A stretch of 64,000 bases of DNA from assembly GCA_020850415.1 (NCBI GenBank), contig JADZER010000045.1, positions 1-64,000 of the forward strand, written 5' to 3'. Below, one piece after another: positions 1 through 9,136 of the stretch. A program made the translations under genes and the position numbers. This DNA comes from Phycisphaerales bacterium (GTDB lineage: Bacteria; Planctomycetota; Phycisphaerae; Phycisphaerales; UBA1924). The number at the start of each line of letters is the position of its first letter. The stretch's first letter is position 1. The notes below the pieces were generated by a model that did no database searches, was not told where the DNA came from, and worked only from the letters and a program-made list of their open reading frames with translations.

Positions 1-122
<122 letters not shown>

Positions 123-304
123 GATTTCCTTAGACCCGTGGCGTCGGCAATGACCGCCGCCGCGCAGAGCGATCTGCAACGGGTAAGTGAGCGCTTTCTC
201 GTCCGTCACAATCCCCCACTGCCCGGGTCACACCGAGCAGCGGACGACGGATACCCGCGTGGCGACACGCGGCGAACGATGGCCCCCAACTGCTTGCAAT
301 CTTC

Positions 305-340
305 AACCCCCGGTCCTTTGGGCCGGGGGTTGTTGTTTTT
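305..340 (+). terminator. Intrinsic terminator of the 16S transcript
   Basis: Stem AACCCCCGG(TCC)/(GGG)CCGGGGGTT with TTT loop followed by GTTGTTTTT. Confidence 0.85.
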
Positions 341-350
341 GCATCGCCGG

Positions 351-1730
351 TCACTCGTCCTGGACGACCGATCGCACCACCGGCACATCCTCGATCACGA
401 TCTCCCCGTCCCAGGCGGACTCGAACTTCGTGTGTCGGCGCAGGATCTGTGTGCTGGCTCGGAAAACCAAATCCACGCGTCGGCCGACCGGCGCCTCGAT
501 GAGCCCGGTGGCCCCCGTGGACATGGCCCCACCCTCCGACAGCACCAGCATGCTCCACGGGTAGTCGAGGCCGTCAACGCGGATCAGCACCTCGAAGGCG
601 CAGTTGACCGGCACGCCGTGGCCGTGGACCTCGCCATCGAGGGTCACCCCAGATTCGTCTTCCGCCGTGATGGAAAGCGGGCCGGCGCTCAGTGCCCCAC
701 GGATCTTCGACGCCATCCCCGCGTCCGGGACCAACACGGGCCCCGCGAACGGCCCCTCCAGGATCGTGAAGGGCCGGCGCAGCACCGCCGTGACGGTCGT
801 GTCCGTCGCGGGAGGGGAAGCGGGCGACACAAAGCCCGAGACCTTCGTGAGGTCCGCGGATGCGACCGCGACCAACTCATGCCGGCCCGGCGGTGCGTCG
901 AGGGTGACCGGAAACGAGGTTGCGCTCGTGGTCCCGGGGCCGTTGATGAAGAAACTCGACCGTCGGGGAACGCTTATCAACTCGCCCGGGCCGCCGTCGA
1001 TGCGGAGGCTTGTGACGCTTTGGATGGCCACGAGTTTCAGGTTGTCCCCACACCGGAGGGGGCGAAATCGCACGCTGACCATGACCTCCTCGCCCGGCGC
1101 GACCCGCTCGGCGTGGTCCAGTTCGAACTCGATCGAGCGCTGCAGATAGCCGGCGAGCTGCTCCGCGGAGAGCAGCCCGGTATCGGCCGCGGCCTCGATC
1201 GCGTTCCCCCAGCCGACGGCCCAGGGCCGTGCGGCGTCGGCCTGGCGGGCGAGGCCCTCGACGGCGAGGCGGTGTAGCCGCTCGTCGGGCACGCCGCCCG
1301 CGGCGTGTCTTGCGACGATCTCGTTGAGCGCGCCGGTCTGGGTCTGGACGCTCGCCGAGCGAGCCAGGGTTTCGAGCAAGGCCACCGGGGCGTGGGGATA
1401 CCAGTTGTAGCCTGTGATGAGGGCCCACCCCATCGCCCCCCCACCGCCGAGACCAATCAGGAGTATCGCGGCCGCGGCCACGAGCACGCCCCGCCGGCGG
1501 CGTCTCGCGCCGGGGCGGATGGCGCGCGGCGTGTGCAGCTCGGCGCCGCACTCGGGGCACCGTTCGATGCCTGGGTACACGCCGACGAGGTCGAACTTGC
1601 AGCGGCGGCAGATGGGGTGGTTGTTGATCTGGCGGCCGCGGAGGCCGAGGGTGAGGAGGGTGAGGCCCAGCGCGGCCGCGAGCGCGAGGAGGAGGAGGAG
1701 TCCCGGGAGCATGGGCCCAGGGTACCACAT
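351..1730 (-). CDS. Hypothetical membrane protein with zinc-ribbon-like CxxC...CPEC motif
   Basis: 459-aa ORF, N-terminal TM segment, CRRCKFDLVGVYPGIERCPECGAEL. Confidence 0.7.
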   Translation of the reverse strand: MWYPGPMLPGLLLLLALAAALGLTLLTLGLRGRQINNHPICRRCKFDLVGVYPGIERCPECGAELHTPRAIRPGARRRRRGVLVAAAAILLIGLGGGGAMGWALITGYNWYPHAPVALLETLARSASVQTQTGALNEIVARHAAGGVPDERLHRLAVEGLARQADAARPWAVGWGNAIEAAADTGLLSAEQLAGYLQRSIEFELDHAERVAPGEEVMVSVRFRPLRCGDNLKLVAIQSVTSLRIDGGPGELISVPRRSSFFINGPGTTSATSFPVTLDAPPGRHELVAVASADLTKVSGFVSPASPPATDTTVTAVLRRPFTILEGPFAGPVLVPDAGMASKIRGALSAGPLSITAEDESGVTLDGEVHGHGVPVNCAFEVLIRVDGLDYPWSMLVLSEGGAMSTGATGLIEAPVGRRVDLVFRASTQILRRHTKFESAWDGEIVIEDVPVVRSVVQDE

Positions 1731-1934
1731 GGGTCAGCAGCCGAGGCGGCTTGTGGGGGCTGGCGGGCGGAGCTTCGCGGAGCCGCAGCTTCGGCTTGCT
1801 GGGGCCGGGGTCGGCGTTGGGCGTCGGAGCGACGAGGGATGGAGGGGAAGAGGGGGCCCAGAGTGCCCCGCCCCGGAGAGGCAGGCCCGGAACGCCGCGG
1901 CCCGGAAGGCTCAGCACCCGGCCGTGGGGGAGGA

Positions 1935-2666
1935 TCAGACCGTGCCCGGGGGCTTCTCGCGCGGGCTGTTGGCGTGCTTCTCGTGGCGGACGATCGAGCC
2001 CGTCACCAGGTACACGACATCCTCGGCGATGTTGGCCATGAGGTCGCCCACGCGTTCGAGCTCGCGCCCGAGGCGGGCGATGTGCAGGCCGTTGGCCTCG
2101 CTGTCGGGCTCGCGGCGCATGAAGGCGATGGTCTCGGTGAAGAGCTGCTTGTGGAGGGCGTCGATGGTCTCGTCCTCGGCGATGAGGGCGCGGGCGGCGG
2201 CGGCGTCTTCGTCGAGGACCGCGCGGCGCAGGCGCTGGCACATGTAGGGGACGCGGTCGCCCATCTCCAGCAGGGCCGTGGGCCACTTGGGCGGCGTGTC
2301 GCCCTCGAACTTGCGGGCGACCTTGGCGACGGAGCACGCGTGGTCGGCGACGCGCTCGAGGTCGCCGTTGACGCGCAGGATGAATGCCAGGATGCGGAAG
2401 TCCCGGGCGACCGGCTGCTGCAGGGCGAGAAGGCGGAAGCACGCCTGCTCGATCGCGACCTCCTCGTCGTCGATCGTGTTGTCCCGGAGCTTGAGCGTGT
2501 CGGCGATGGTGCGGTCGAGGCGCCAGAGGCCCTCGATCGCCTCCTGCAGCATGCTGATCGCGAGGGTCGCCTGCTGGGCGACGCGGCGGCGGAGGGAGAT
2601 GAGCTCGCGGTCGAAGACCGACCGTGAGCCATGGTTCTTGAACGGCTCAGAAGGCTGGGGTTGCAC
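1935..2666 (-). CDS. phoU: Phosphate signalling complex regulator PhoU
   Basis: Helical PhoU-like sequence (LRDNTIDDEEVAIEQACFRLLALQQPVARDFR..ILRVNGDLERVADHA). Confidence 0.9.
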   Translation of the reverse strand: MQPQPSEPFKNHGSRSVFDRELISLRRRVAQQATLAISMLQEAIEGLWRLDRTIADTLKLRDNTIDDEEVAIEQACFRLLALQQPVARDFRILAFILRVNGDLERVADHACSVAKVARKFEGDTPPKWPTALLEMGDRVPYMCQRLRRAVLDEDAAAARALIAEDETIDALHKQLFTETIAFMRREPDSEANGLHIARLGRELERVGDLMANIAEDVVYLVTGSIVRHEKHANSPREKPPGTV

Positions 2667-2826
2667 CGCGCTGGTCGCCTCCGTGCTCTGGGCCCCGCCG
2701 CGCGGTCATCCGGACGACGCCCGGCCCAATGGGGATGGTATGAGCGGCCCCCCGCCCCGTTCAAGGCCCGCCCGGGGGTATAGACTGCCGCCTCGGGCTG
2801 GGGGCGGGGGAGCGGAGGGTCGGGCG

Positions 2827-3729
2827 GTGTCGGGATCCGGTCTCAAACGGGGCGTGCGGCAGGCGCTGGCGAGGCTGATGCGACCGGGCGTGGCCCCGAT
2901 CGAGGCCAAACTGGACATGGTGATCGCGAGTCTGGACGCGAAACTTGACGGGAATTTGCCGGCGAATCTGGACACGGGGCGGGGCGAGATTGCCGGCGCC
3001 GTCTGGCGCGGCGGCTGCTCGGGGTGCGCGGTGCGGCCGGATGGGTCAGTTGACCCGGGCGCGACCCGGCGCATGCGACAAGAGCTTCAGTACTGGGTCC
3101 GGGCGAGCGCGAACCTCGACGGCGAGTTCGAGGTCAGCCTGGCCGAGACCTTCGGGCGGTGGCAGCGGATCCGGCTGTACGAGCTGGCCCGGTGCATGGA
3201 TATGCACGGGGGGTTAGAGGTCGGGGCGCCCATGCGGGGTGCGATGGCGGCGTGGCTGCGAGAGCAGCGGGCGGTCGAGATCGGTGGCGGGCCCTGGCCG
3301 TGCGTGGCAGCGGGGGACTTCGCGTCGGCCTTCGTGGTCGATCCGTTGGCCGATGGCTACCGGGCGGAGGGGCTGGTCGCGCCGGAAGCCGCGGGGGTGA
3401 CCTATCTGGCGGCGGTGGGCGAGGCGATACCGCTCACGACCGGGAGCGTGGACCTGGTGATCACCGACAACTGCCTCGACCATGTGCAGGACCCGGCCCA
3501 GGTGGCCCGGGAGATGGCAAGGATCCTGCGCCCGAGTGGGCTGCTGTGGCTGCTGGTGGATGTGATGGACCAGGCCGACGAGCTGCACCCGCACCCGATG
3601 AGCGAGGGTGCGGCAACGGGGCTGCTGCGGGCCGCGGGGCTGGAGCAGCGCTGGGGTGAGGTATGGGACGGCCACAGCCACCCGCGGGCGAAGGGGCAGT
3701 GGCGGACCCTGTGGGTGAAGCCGGGGTGA
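2827..3729 (+). CDS. Class I SAM-dependent methyltransferase
   Basis: C-terminal half YLAAVGEAIPLTTGSVDLVITDNCLDHVQDPAQVAREMARILRPSGLLWLLVD; start (GTG 2827) uncertain. Confidence 0.7.
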   Translation: MSGSGLKRGVRQALARLMRPGVAPIEAKLDMVIASLDAKLDGNLPANLDTGRGEIAGAVWRGGCSGCAVRPDGSVDPGATRRMRQELQYWVRASANLDGEFEVSLAETFGRWQRIRLYELARCMDMHGGLEVGAPMRGAMAAWLREQRAVEIGGGPWPCVAAGDFASAFVVDPLADGYRAEGLVAPEAAGVTYLAAVGEAIPLTTGSVDLVITDNCLDHVQDPAQVAREMARILRPSGLLWLLVDVMDQADELHPHPMSEGAATGLLRAAGLEQRWGEVWDGHSHPRAKGQWRTLWVKPG

Positions 3730-3853
3730 CCGGGCTTTGAACGCGAAGAGCGCGAAGGGCTCGAAGGGAGGCAACCAAGGCTGCTTCTCTACAGGGGACG
3801 CAGAGGTTCGCAGAGGCGAGGCAGAGAGACCGGGTGGCGAGGCAGCGCAGCGC

Positions 3854-3945
3854 GTGTGGCATGCCCTCGGCTTGGCGAGGGCATGGTTTGGCCGGACGAT
3901 GTTGCCGCCCGACCATGCCCGCCCAAAGCGGCGGGCATGCCACAC
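3854..3945. repeat. Intergenic nested palindrome (outer stem enclosing two hairpins)
   Basis: GTGTGGCATGCCC (3854-3866) / GGGCATGCCACAC (3933-3945), with inner hairpins 3860-3885 and 3914-3939. Confidence 0.85.
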
Positions 3946-4028
3946 CAAGGGCCAGGAACGCGCCCGGGCAGGCCGCCGGCTACTGTTGCGGGCGTTCGGG
4001 TCCTTCCGCCCACTCCCGGGGTGATCGC

Positions 4029-5021
4029 ATGCTGCTGAATGTCGGTCTGCTCGCGTTGTCGCTGGTGGTGCTGACCGGTGGGGCGGAGCTTCTCGTGCGG
4101 GGCGCGGTGTCGGTGGCACGCCGTCTCGGGCTCTCGAGCTTCTTCATCGGGCTGACGATCGTGGGTTTCGGGACCTCCACGCCGGAGCTATCCACCTCGC
4201 TGACGGCGGCGGCCCGGGGCAGCGGGGACCTCGCGGTCGGCAATGTGGTGGGCTCGAATACATTCAACATCGCGGTGATCCTGGGGATCACGGCGCTCAT
4301 CAGCCCGATCGTGATCCGGCTCGAGGTGGTCCGGCGGGAGTTGCTCGTCGTGCTGGCGGTCGGGTTGGCGCCGTTGGTGGCCGCGGTCTCTGGCGGCCGG
4401 ATCGGGCGGGTCGCCGGGGTGGTCATGGTCGTGCTGCTCGGGGTCTACCTCTGGCGGGGTTACCTGGCGGGGCGTGCGCGGGCGAGTGACGAGGACGCGG
4501 CCGCGGAGCAGGAGCTGGAGCGGGAGTTCGGTGCGACAGCCGGGGGCTGGAGAGCCCACGGGGCGGTGCACGGCGCGATGATCGCGGCGGGCCTGGCGCT
4601 GTTGGTCGGCGGCTCGTGGGTGCTGGTCTACTCGGCGTCGTCGATCGCCCGGGGGCTGGGCGTTTCTGAGCTGGTGATCGGTCTGACGATCGTGGCGGCG
4701 GGGACGAGCGCGCCGGAGCTGGTGACGAGCTTGGTGGCGGCGCTGCGTCGGCAGTCGGACATCAGCGTGGGGAACATCCTGGGCTCGAACATCTTCAACA
4801 TCCTCGGCATCCTCGGGCTGACCTGCGTGATCTCACCCCAGCAGGTCTCGAGGCAGGTGCTGGTGCTCGACCTTCCGGTGATGCTGGTGGTGAGCGCGGC
4901 GTGCCTGCCGATCATGTTCAGCGGTTCGCGGATCTCGCGCGGGGAGGGCGTGGTGCTGTTGGCGGGGTACGCGCTCTACGCGACCGCGCTGTTCGCCTGG
5001 GCGCCGGGGTGGTTCGGGTGA
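4029..5021 (+). CDS. Calcium/sodium antiporter, CaCA family (YrbG-like)
   Basis: Two alpha repeats: GFGTSTPELSTSLTAA...GNVVGSNTFNI and AAGTSAPELVTSLVAA...GNILGSNIFNI. Confidence 0.92.
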   Translation: MLLNVGLLALSLVVLTGGAELLVRGAVSVARRLGLSSFFIGLTIVGFGTSTPELSTSLTAAARGSGDLAVGNVVGSNTFNIAVILGITALISPIVIRLEVVRRELLVVLAVGLAPLVAAVSGGRIGRVAGVVMVVLLGVYLWRGYLAGRARASDEDAAAEQELEREFGATAGGWRAHGAVHGAMIAAGLALLVGGSWVLVYSASSIARGLGVSELVIGLTIVAAGTSAPELVTSLVAALRRQSDISVGNILGSNIFNILGILGLTCVISPQQVSRQVLVLDLPVMLVVSAACLPIMFSGSRISRGEGVVLLAGYALYATALFAWAPGWFG

Positions 5022-5135
5022 TCCGCGGGCTGGTCGCTTGGGGCGGGTGGCACGGAGTGGGCCCAAGGAAGGAGCTCAAAACGAACAGCTCAAAGCTCAA
5101 ATCAGGGCACGCGGGGCCGGGGCTGCCTGCCTCGC

Positions 5136-5173
5136 CTCAAGACTCAAGACCCAAGACCCAAGACTCAAGACCC
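5136..5173. repeat. Heptamer tandem repeat (CTCAAGA/CCCAAGA)x5
   Basis: CTCAAGA CTCAAGA CCCAAGA CCCAAGA CTCAAGA CCC. Confidence 0.85.
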
Positions 5174-5232
5174 TGCGGTGAGCCGCCTTCGCGGCCTTCC
5201 TTCGAGCTCTTCGCCCCCTTCGCATTCCAGGG

Positions 5233-7182
5233 TCAGGGCTGGGTCACGCGCTTCCAGTCGTCGGTGCGGAAGGGGGAGGCGGGGAGGCCGGCGGCGTTGA
5301 AGAGGTTGGGCTCGAGGTCGTCGTCCCAGGCGTAGCGTGCCGCGACGGGCTTCGCGAGGCCGTAGGCCGAGAGGATGACCGAGTCGCCGTCGATGATGGC
5401 TCCCGCGGCGTGCCACTGCCCATCCTCGCCGGCGACCTCGAAGCCCCTGGGCACGCCGCCCGTGGCCTGGAGCCCGTCGGCGTGGGAGAAGCGGACGCGG
5501 ATGGCGGCGCCGTCGCGCTCGAGGCCGGCGTAGAGGGGCCCGGAGTATTCGAAGCCGCTCTTGCCGTAGGTCTTGGCGAGGGCCCAGAGCGCGAGCCGCT
5601 CGCCGACATCGAGCTTGTTGCGGGGGTGGATGTCGCGGGGGTTGCCGATGTCCATGGTGACGGCCATGCCGGTGTTGGGCAGGGCGAGGGTCATGAGCTG
5701 GGCCTCGCGGAGTTCGGCGGTCTCGCCCTGGTCGCCGCCGTAGGTGAACGGGGCGATCTGGACGAAGTAGAAGGGGAAGTCGTGCCCCCACTGCTTGCGC
5801 CAGTCGCTGATCATGGCGGGGAAGAGCGAGCGGTACTCGTACGCCGCGCCGCGGTTGGACTCGCCCTGGTACCAGATGGCGCCACGGATGGCGAACGGTC
5901 GGACGGGGGCGATCATGCCGTTGAAGAGCGAGGTCGGCGTGTGGGCGCCCATGGCTCGTTTCTGTGGGCGGCCGGGGGTCTCCGCGGCTCCCTTGCCCTG
6001 CTTGTATCGCCACTCGCCGGCGAGGGAGATGCGTTCGCTCTCGGAGCCGCCCTTGGGCGCGAGGAAGAGCTGCTTCGCGGCGCCGTTGATGCCGCCCATG
6101 CCGGCGGTGTCGAGGGCGCTGACGGCGATCACGGCCTTGCCCGCGGCGACCAGCTTGGCGGGGACGGTGTAGCGGCGCGGGGTGTTCCAGTGTCCGGCGC
6201 CGCGGTGGGCCCCCACTTCCGTGCCGTTGAAGTAGGTGACATCCTCATCGTCGATGGGTCCGAGCTCGAGGGTGAGATCGCGGCCCGCCCACGCGGCGGG
6301 GATGTCGATCTCGCGGAGGTGCCAGACGGTGCCGTCGAAGTTACCCAGCTCGCCGGACCATGTCGAGGGGACCTGGATCGCGCCCCAGCCCGAGGCGTCG
6401 AAGCCGGGCTTGGCCCAGTTGAGCTGCTCGGCGGTCTCGTACTTGGCCGTCCACTCGGCGAGGGCCCGCTCGTACTCGGACTCGAGGGCGCCGGGGTCTT
6501 CCCGGAGGAGGCGCATGAGCTCGAGGCCGCTGGCGTGACGGGGGAAGCCGGCGAGACCGGCCTCGCTGGTCCAGGACTCGGCGGGCGTGCCGCCCCAGTC
6601 GGCGGCGATGAGGCCCATGGGTGCGCCGGTCTCTCGCTGGAGGGCGCGGCCGAAGTAGTAGCCGACGGCGGAGAAGTCGGGCGCGGTCTGGGGCGAGCAG
6701 ACGACCCACTGACCCTTGCAGTCCGGCGCGGGCGCGGGGGCGATGGCGTTCTCGACGAGGAAGAGCCGGATCTGGGGGTGATCGGCGCCGGCGATGGCCT
6801 CGTCGGCGTTGTCGCTGGCGCGGAGGGGCCACTCCATGTTCGACTGGCCCGAGCAGAGCCAGACCTCGCCGACGAGCACATTGTTCAGCTCGATGTCGTT
6901 GGCGCCCTCGATGAGGACGGTGAAGGGCCCGCCGGCCTCCGGGGTCTGGAGGGAGCAGGACCACCGTCCGTCGGGGCCGGCGGTAGCGGAGGCTGCGCGG
7001 GCGCCGGGCCAGGAGCCGACGATCGAGATCTCCTCCCCGGGCTTCGCCCAGCCCCAGAACGGGGCCTTGGCGTCGGCCTGGAGGACCATGTTTGAACCGA
7101 GGATCGCTGGCAGGCGGACATCGGCGCGGGCGACGCCGGCGGCGAGGGCGAGCAGCATGACGGCGGGAGCGAGCGTGCGCAT
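5233..7182 (-). CDS. Sialate O-acetylesterase-like protein, secreted
   Basis: Signal peptide; VWLCSGQSNMEWPL, IAADWGGTPAESW, GAIWYQGESN motifs. Confidence 0.9.
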   Translation of the reverse strand: MRTLAPAVMLLALAAGVARADVRLPAILGSNMVLQADAKAPFWGWAKPGEEISIVGSWPGARAASATAGPDGRWSCSLQTPEAGGPFTVLIEGANDIELNNVLVGEVWLCSGQSNMEWPLRASDNADEAIAGADHPQIRLFLVENAIAPAPAPDCKGQWVVCSPQTAPDFSAVGYYFGRALQRETGAPMGLIAADWGGTPAESWTSEAGLAGFPRHASGLELMRLLREDPGALESEYERALAEWTAKYETAEQLNWAKPGFDASGWGAIQVPSTWSGELGNFDGTVWHLREIDIPAAWAGRDLTLELGPIDDEDVTYFNGTEVGAHRGAGHWNTPRRYTVPAKLVAAGKAVIAVSALDTAGMGGINGAAKQLFLAPKGGSESERISLAGEWRYKQGKGAAETPGRPQKRAMGAHTPTSLFNGMIAPVRPFAIRGAIWYQGESNRGAAYEYRSLFPAMISDWRKQWGHDFPFYFVQIAPFTYGGDQGETAELREAQLMTLALPNTGMAVTMDIGNPRDIHPRNKLDVGERLALWALAKTYGKSGFEYSGPLYAGLERDGAAIRVRFSHADGLQATGGVPRGFEVAGEDGQWHAAGAIIDGDSVILSAYGLAKPVAARYAWDDDLEPNLFNAAGLPASPFRTDDWKRVTQP

Positions 7183-7283
7183 GGGTGACTCCTGTGTCGG
7201 CCTCAACGGTACCGCGCGGCGTCGGGGCGTGCAGGGGGTCGGGAGGATCGTCCGCCCCCGGCCGGGCGCCCGCGGGCCCGCGT

Positions 7284-7544
7284 TCAGGTCAGTTCGGCGA
7301 CGAGCTTGGCCAGGGCGCTGACATCGCGGGTGGCCAGGATCTGGCGGACGCGGGCGTCGCCGGCGCTGGTCTTGGCCAGCGCGGTCTCGACGCGCTTCCA
7401 GAGGCGTTCTGCGCTCTTGCCGTCCGCGAGGTAGAGCTCGGAGACCGCCTCGGCGAGCTTCTGGACGGAGATGGTGTCCAGGTGCTCGTAGTAGCGGTTG
7501 ACGATCTTCCGCTGGGTATGGGTGAGGTCGGGGCGCTTGGCCAT
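7284..7544 (-). CDS. Conserved hypothetical small protein (86 aa)
   Basis: MAKRPDLTHTQRKIVNRYYEHLDTISVQKLAEAVSELYLADGKSAERLWKRV...; coherent composition. Confidence 0.7.
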   Translation of the reverse strand: MAKRPDLTHTQRKIVNRYYEHLDTISVQKLAEAVSELYLADGKSAERLWKRVETALAKTSAGDARVRQILATRDVSALAKLVAELT

Positions 7545-7643
7545 GGCGGCGGGCTCCTGCGTGTAAGGGAGCGTAGGGCGGGCGCCGGCGGGCGCGGGGC
7601 GGGCGGCGCCGCTACCCTCTGCCTCGAGCGGCGGAGGTGGGCG

Positions 7644-8396
7644 ATGCGTGTGGGTGTGCTGGGCGCGATGCCCGAGGAAGTCGCGGCGGTGATCGGGATG
7701 CTCGGCCCGGCGGGGCGCACGCACGCGGGGGGACGCGATTACGCGCGGGGCACGCACGCGGGGCACGAGGTGGTCGCGGTGCACTCGCGGATCGGGAAGG
7801 TCGCGGCCGCGTCGGCGGCGGTCGAGCTCATCGTGCGGTTCGGGGTCGAGCAGGTGGTGTTCACCGGGCTGGCGGGCGGGCTCTGTCGCGGGCTGCGCGT
7901 GGGGGACATCGTGGTCGGGGACGGGCTCGTGCAGCACGACATGGACGCGAGCCCGCTGTTCCCGGCGCTCGAGGTGCCGCTGACGGGGTGCTCACGGTTC
8001 GGAACCACGCCGGCCATCGCCCATAGGCTCGAGGCCGGTGCCCGGGCGACGCTCGGGGCGCTCGGGGAGGGCTTCCTGCGCGAGCTGGGGGTCAACGGCG
8101 GGCGGCGCCCGGCGGTGCGGCGGGGGGTCATCGCGACCGGCGACAGGTTCATCGCCGGGGCGGAGAGCCGGGAGGGGGTGCTGCGGCTCGTGCCGGACGC
8201 GCTGTGCGTGGAGATGGAGGGGGCGGCGGTGGCGCAGGTGTGCCAGGAGTACGGGATGCCCTTCGGGATCATCCGGATGATCTCGGACGGCGCCGACGAG
8301 ACTGCGGCGGCTGATTTCGCGTCGGCGCTGGGCCGGGTGGCGGGCGGGTTTGCCGCGGCGGTGGTCGCGCGGTATCTCGAGTCGCTGCCTGCCTGA
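7644..8396 (+). CDS. mtnN: 5'-methylthioadenosine/S-adenosylhomocysteine nucleosidase
   Basis: MRVGVLGAMPEEVAAV...VHSRIGKVAAASAAVELI...FTGLAGG...VEMEGAAVAQVC. Confidence 0.88.
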   Translation: MRVGVLGAMPEEVAAVIGMLGPAGRTHAGGRDYARGTHAGHEVVAVHSRIGKVAAASAAVELIVRFGVEQVVFTGLAGGLCRGLRVGDIVVGDGLVQHDMDASPLFPALEVPLTGCSRFGTTPAIAHRLEAGARATLGALGEGFLRELGVNGGRRPAVRRGVIATGDRFIAGAESREGVLRLVPDALCVEMEGAAVAQVCQEYGMPFGIIRMISDGADETAAADFASALGRVAGGFAAAVVARYLESLPA

Positions 8397-8401
8397 GGGC
8401 G

Positions 8402-8887
8402 TCAGCGCAGTGTGCGCCCGTTGGCGCGCCCGAGCGCGCCCGCCGAGGCGGCCCCGATGGCGACCGACGCGGTGACCGGGACCGAGCCCTCGTCGGAGGG
8501 CGCGAGCAGGTCGGTGATCGGCGACTGCGCGAGCGTGCGCTCCATCATGGCGATGGACTCATCCAGCCGCTTGTGGAGGCGGCAGAGGTTGCGGCCGTGG
8601 GTCTCGATGCCGAGCGGGCAGCGTTCGATGCGCTTGATGGGGTCGACGACATTGACCACATCGAGGACACTGATCTCGGCGGCGTCGCGGGCGAGCTCGA
8701 AGCCCCCGGAGGGGCCGCGGAAGGCTCGGAGTACGCCGGCGCTGGTCAGGTCGCGCAGGACCCGGGACATATAGCGCACGGGCGAGTGGGTCCCTTCGGC
8801 GATGTCCCGCCCGGTGACGGGTTTGCCCTCGTGCAGCGCGAGGTACATGACCGCCCGGAGCGCATACTCAGCGGTGACGGAGAACAT
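8402..8887 (-). CDS. Rrf2 family transcriptional regulator
   Basis: MFSVTAEYALRAVMYLALHEG...PVRYMSRVLRDLTSAGVLRAFRGPSGGFELAR; Cys residues RCPLGI...NLCRLHKRL; SD GGGAGG upstream. Confidence 0.9.
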   Translation of the reverse strand: MFSVTAEYALRAVMYLALHEGKPVTGRDIAEGTHSPVRYMSRVLRDLTSAGVLRAFRGPSGGFELARDAAEISVLDVVNVVDPIKRIERCPLGIETHGRNLCRLHKRLDESIAMMERTLAQSPITDLLAPSDEGSVPVTASVAIGAASAGALGRANGRTLR

Positions 8888-8928
8888 GAATCGCCTCCCT
8901 TGACCTGCCGCGTCAACTACAGATAAGT

Positions 8929-9027
8929 ATATCCGAATATTTGCGTGGTTTCGGGATTCGGGGGGGACTGCCCGAAAGTCGGTCGGAAAAGGGCACCTGG
9001 AGGTAGAATTGAGTTGTTGTACTCAAT
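8929..9027. promoter_or_regulatory. Candidate operator dyads upstream of the Rrf2 gene
   Basis: ATATCCGAATAT (8929-8940, near-palindrome) and ATTGAGT-TGTTGT-ACTCAAT (9008-9027). Confidence 0.4.
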
Positions 9028-9136
9028 ACACCTCCACTCGCTGCGTTTGGGGGCCCCGCCGCTGGTGGGCGGCGCGAGATCGGGGGCCGGGCTCGGGTGG
9101 GGCCAAGGGCGATCGCGTGCTCCTTGTCGGCCTCAC

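Noticed and set aside
1935-2666. phoU as part of a pst operon
   Set aside because: No pst or phoR/B genes adjacent in this window; reported only as a single phoU-like CDS.
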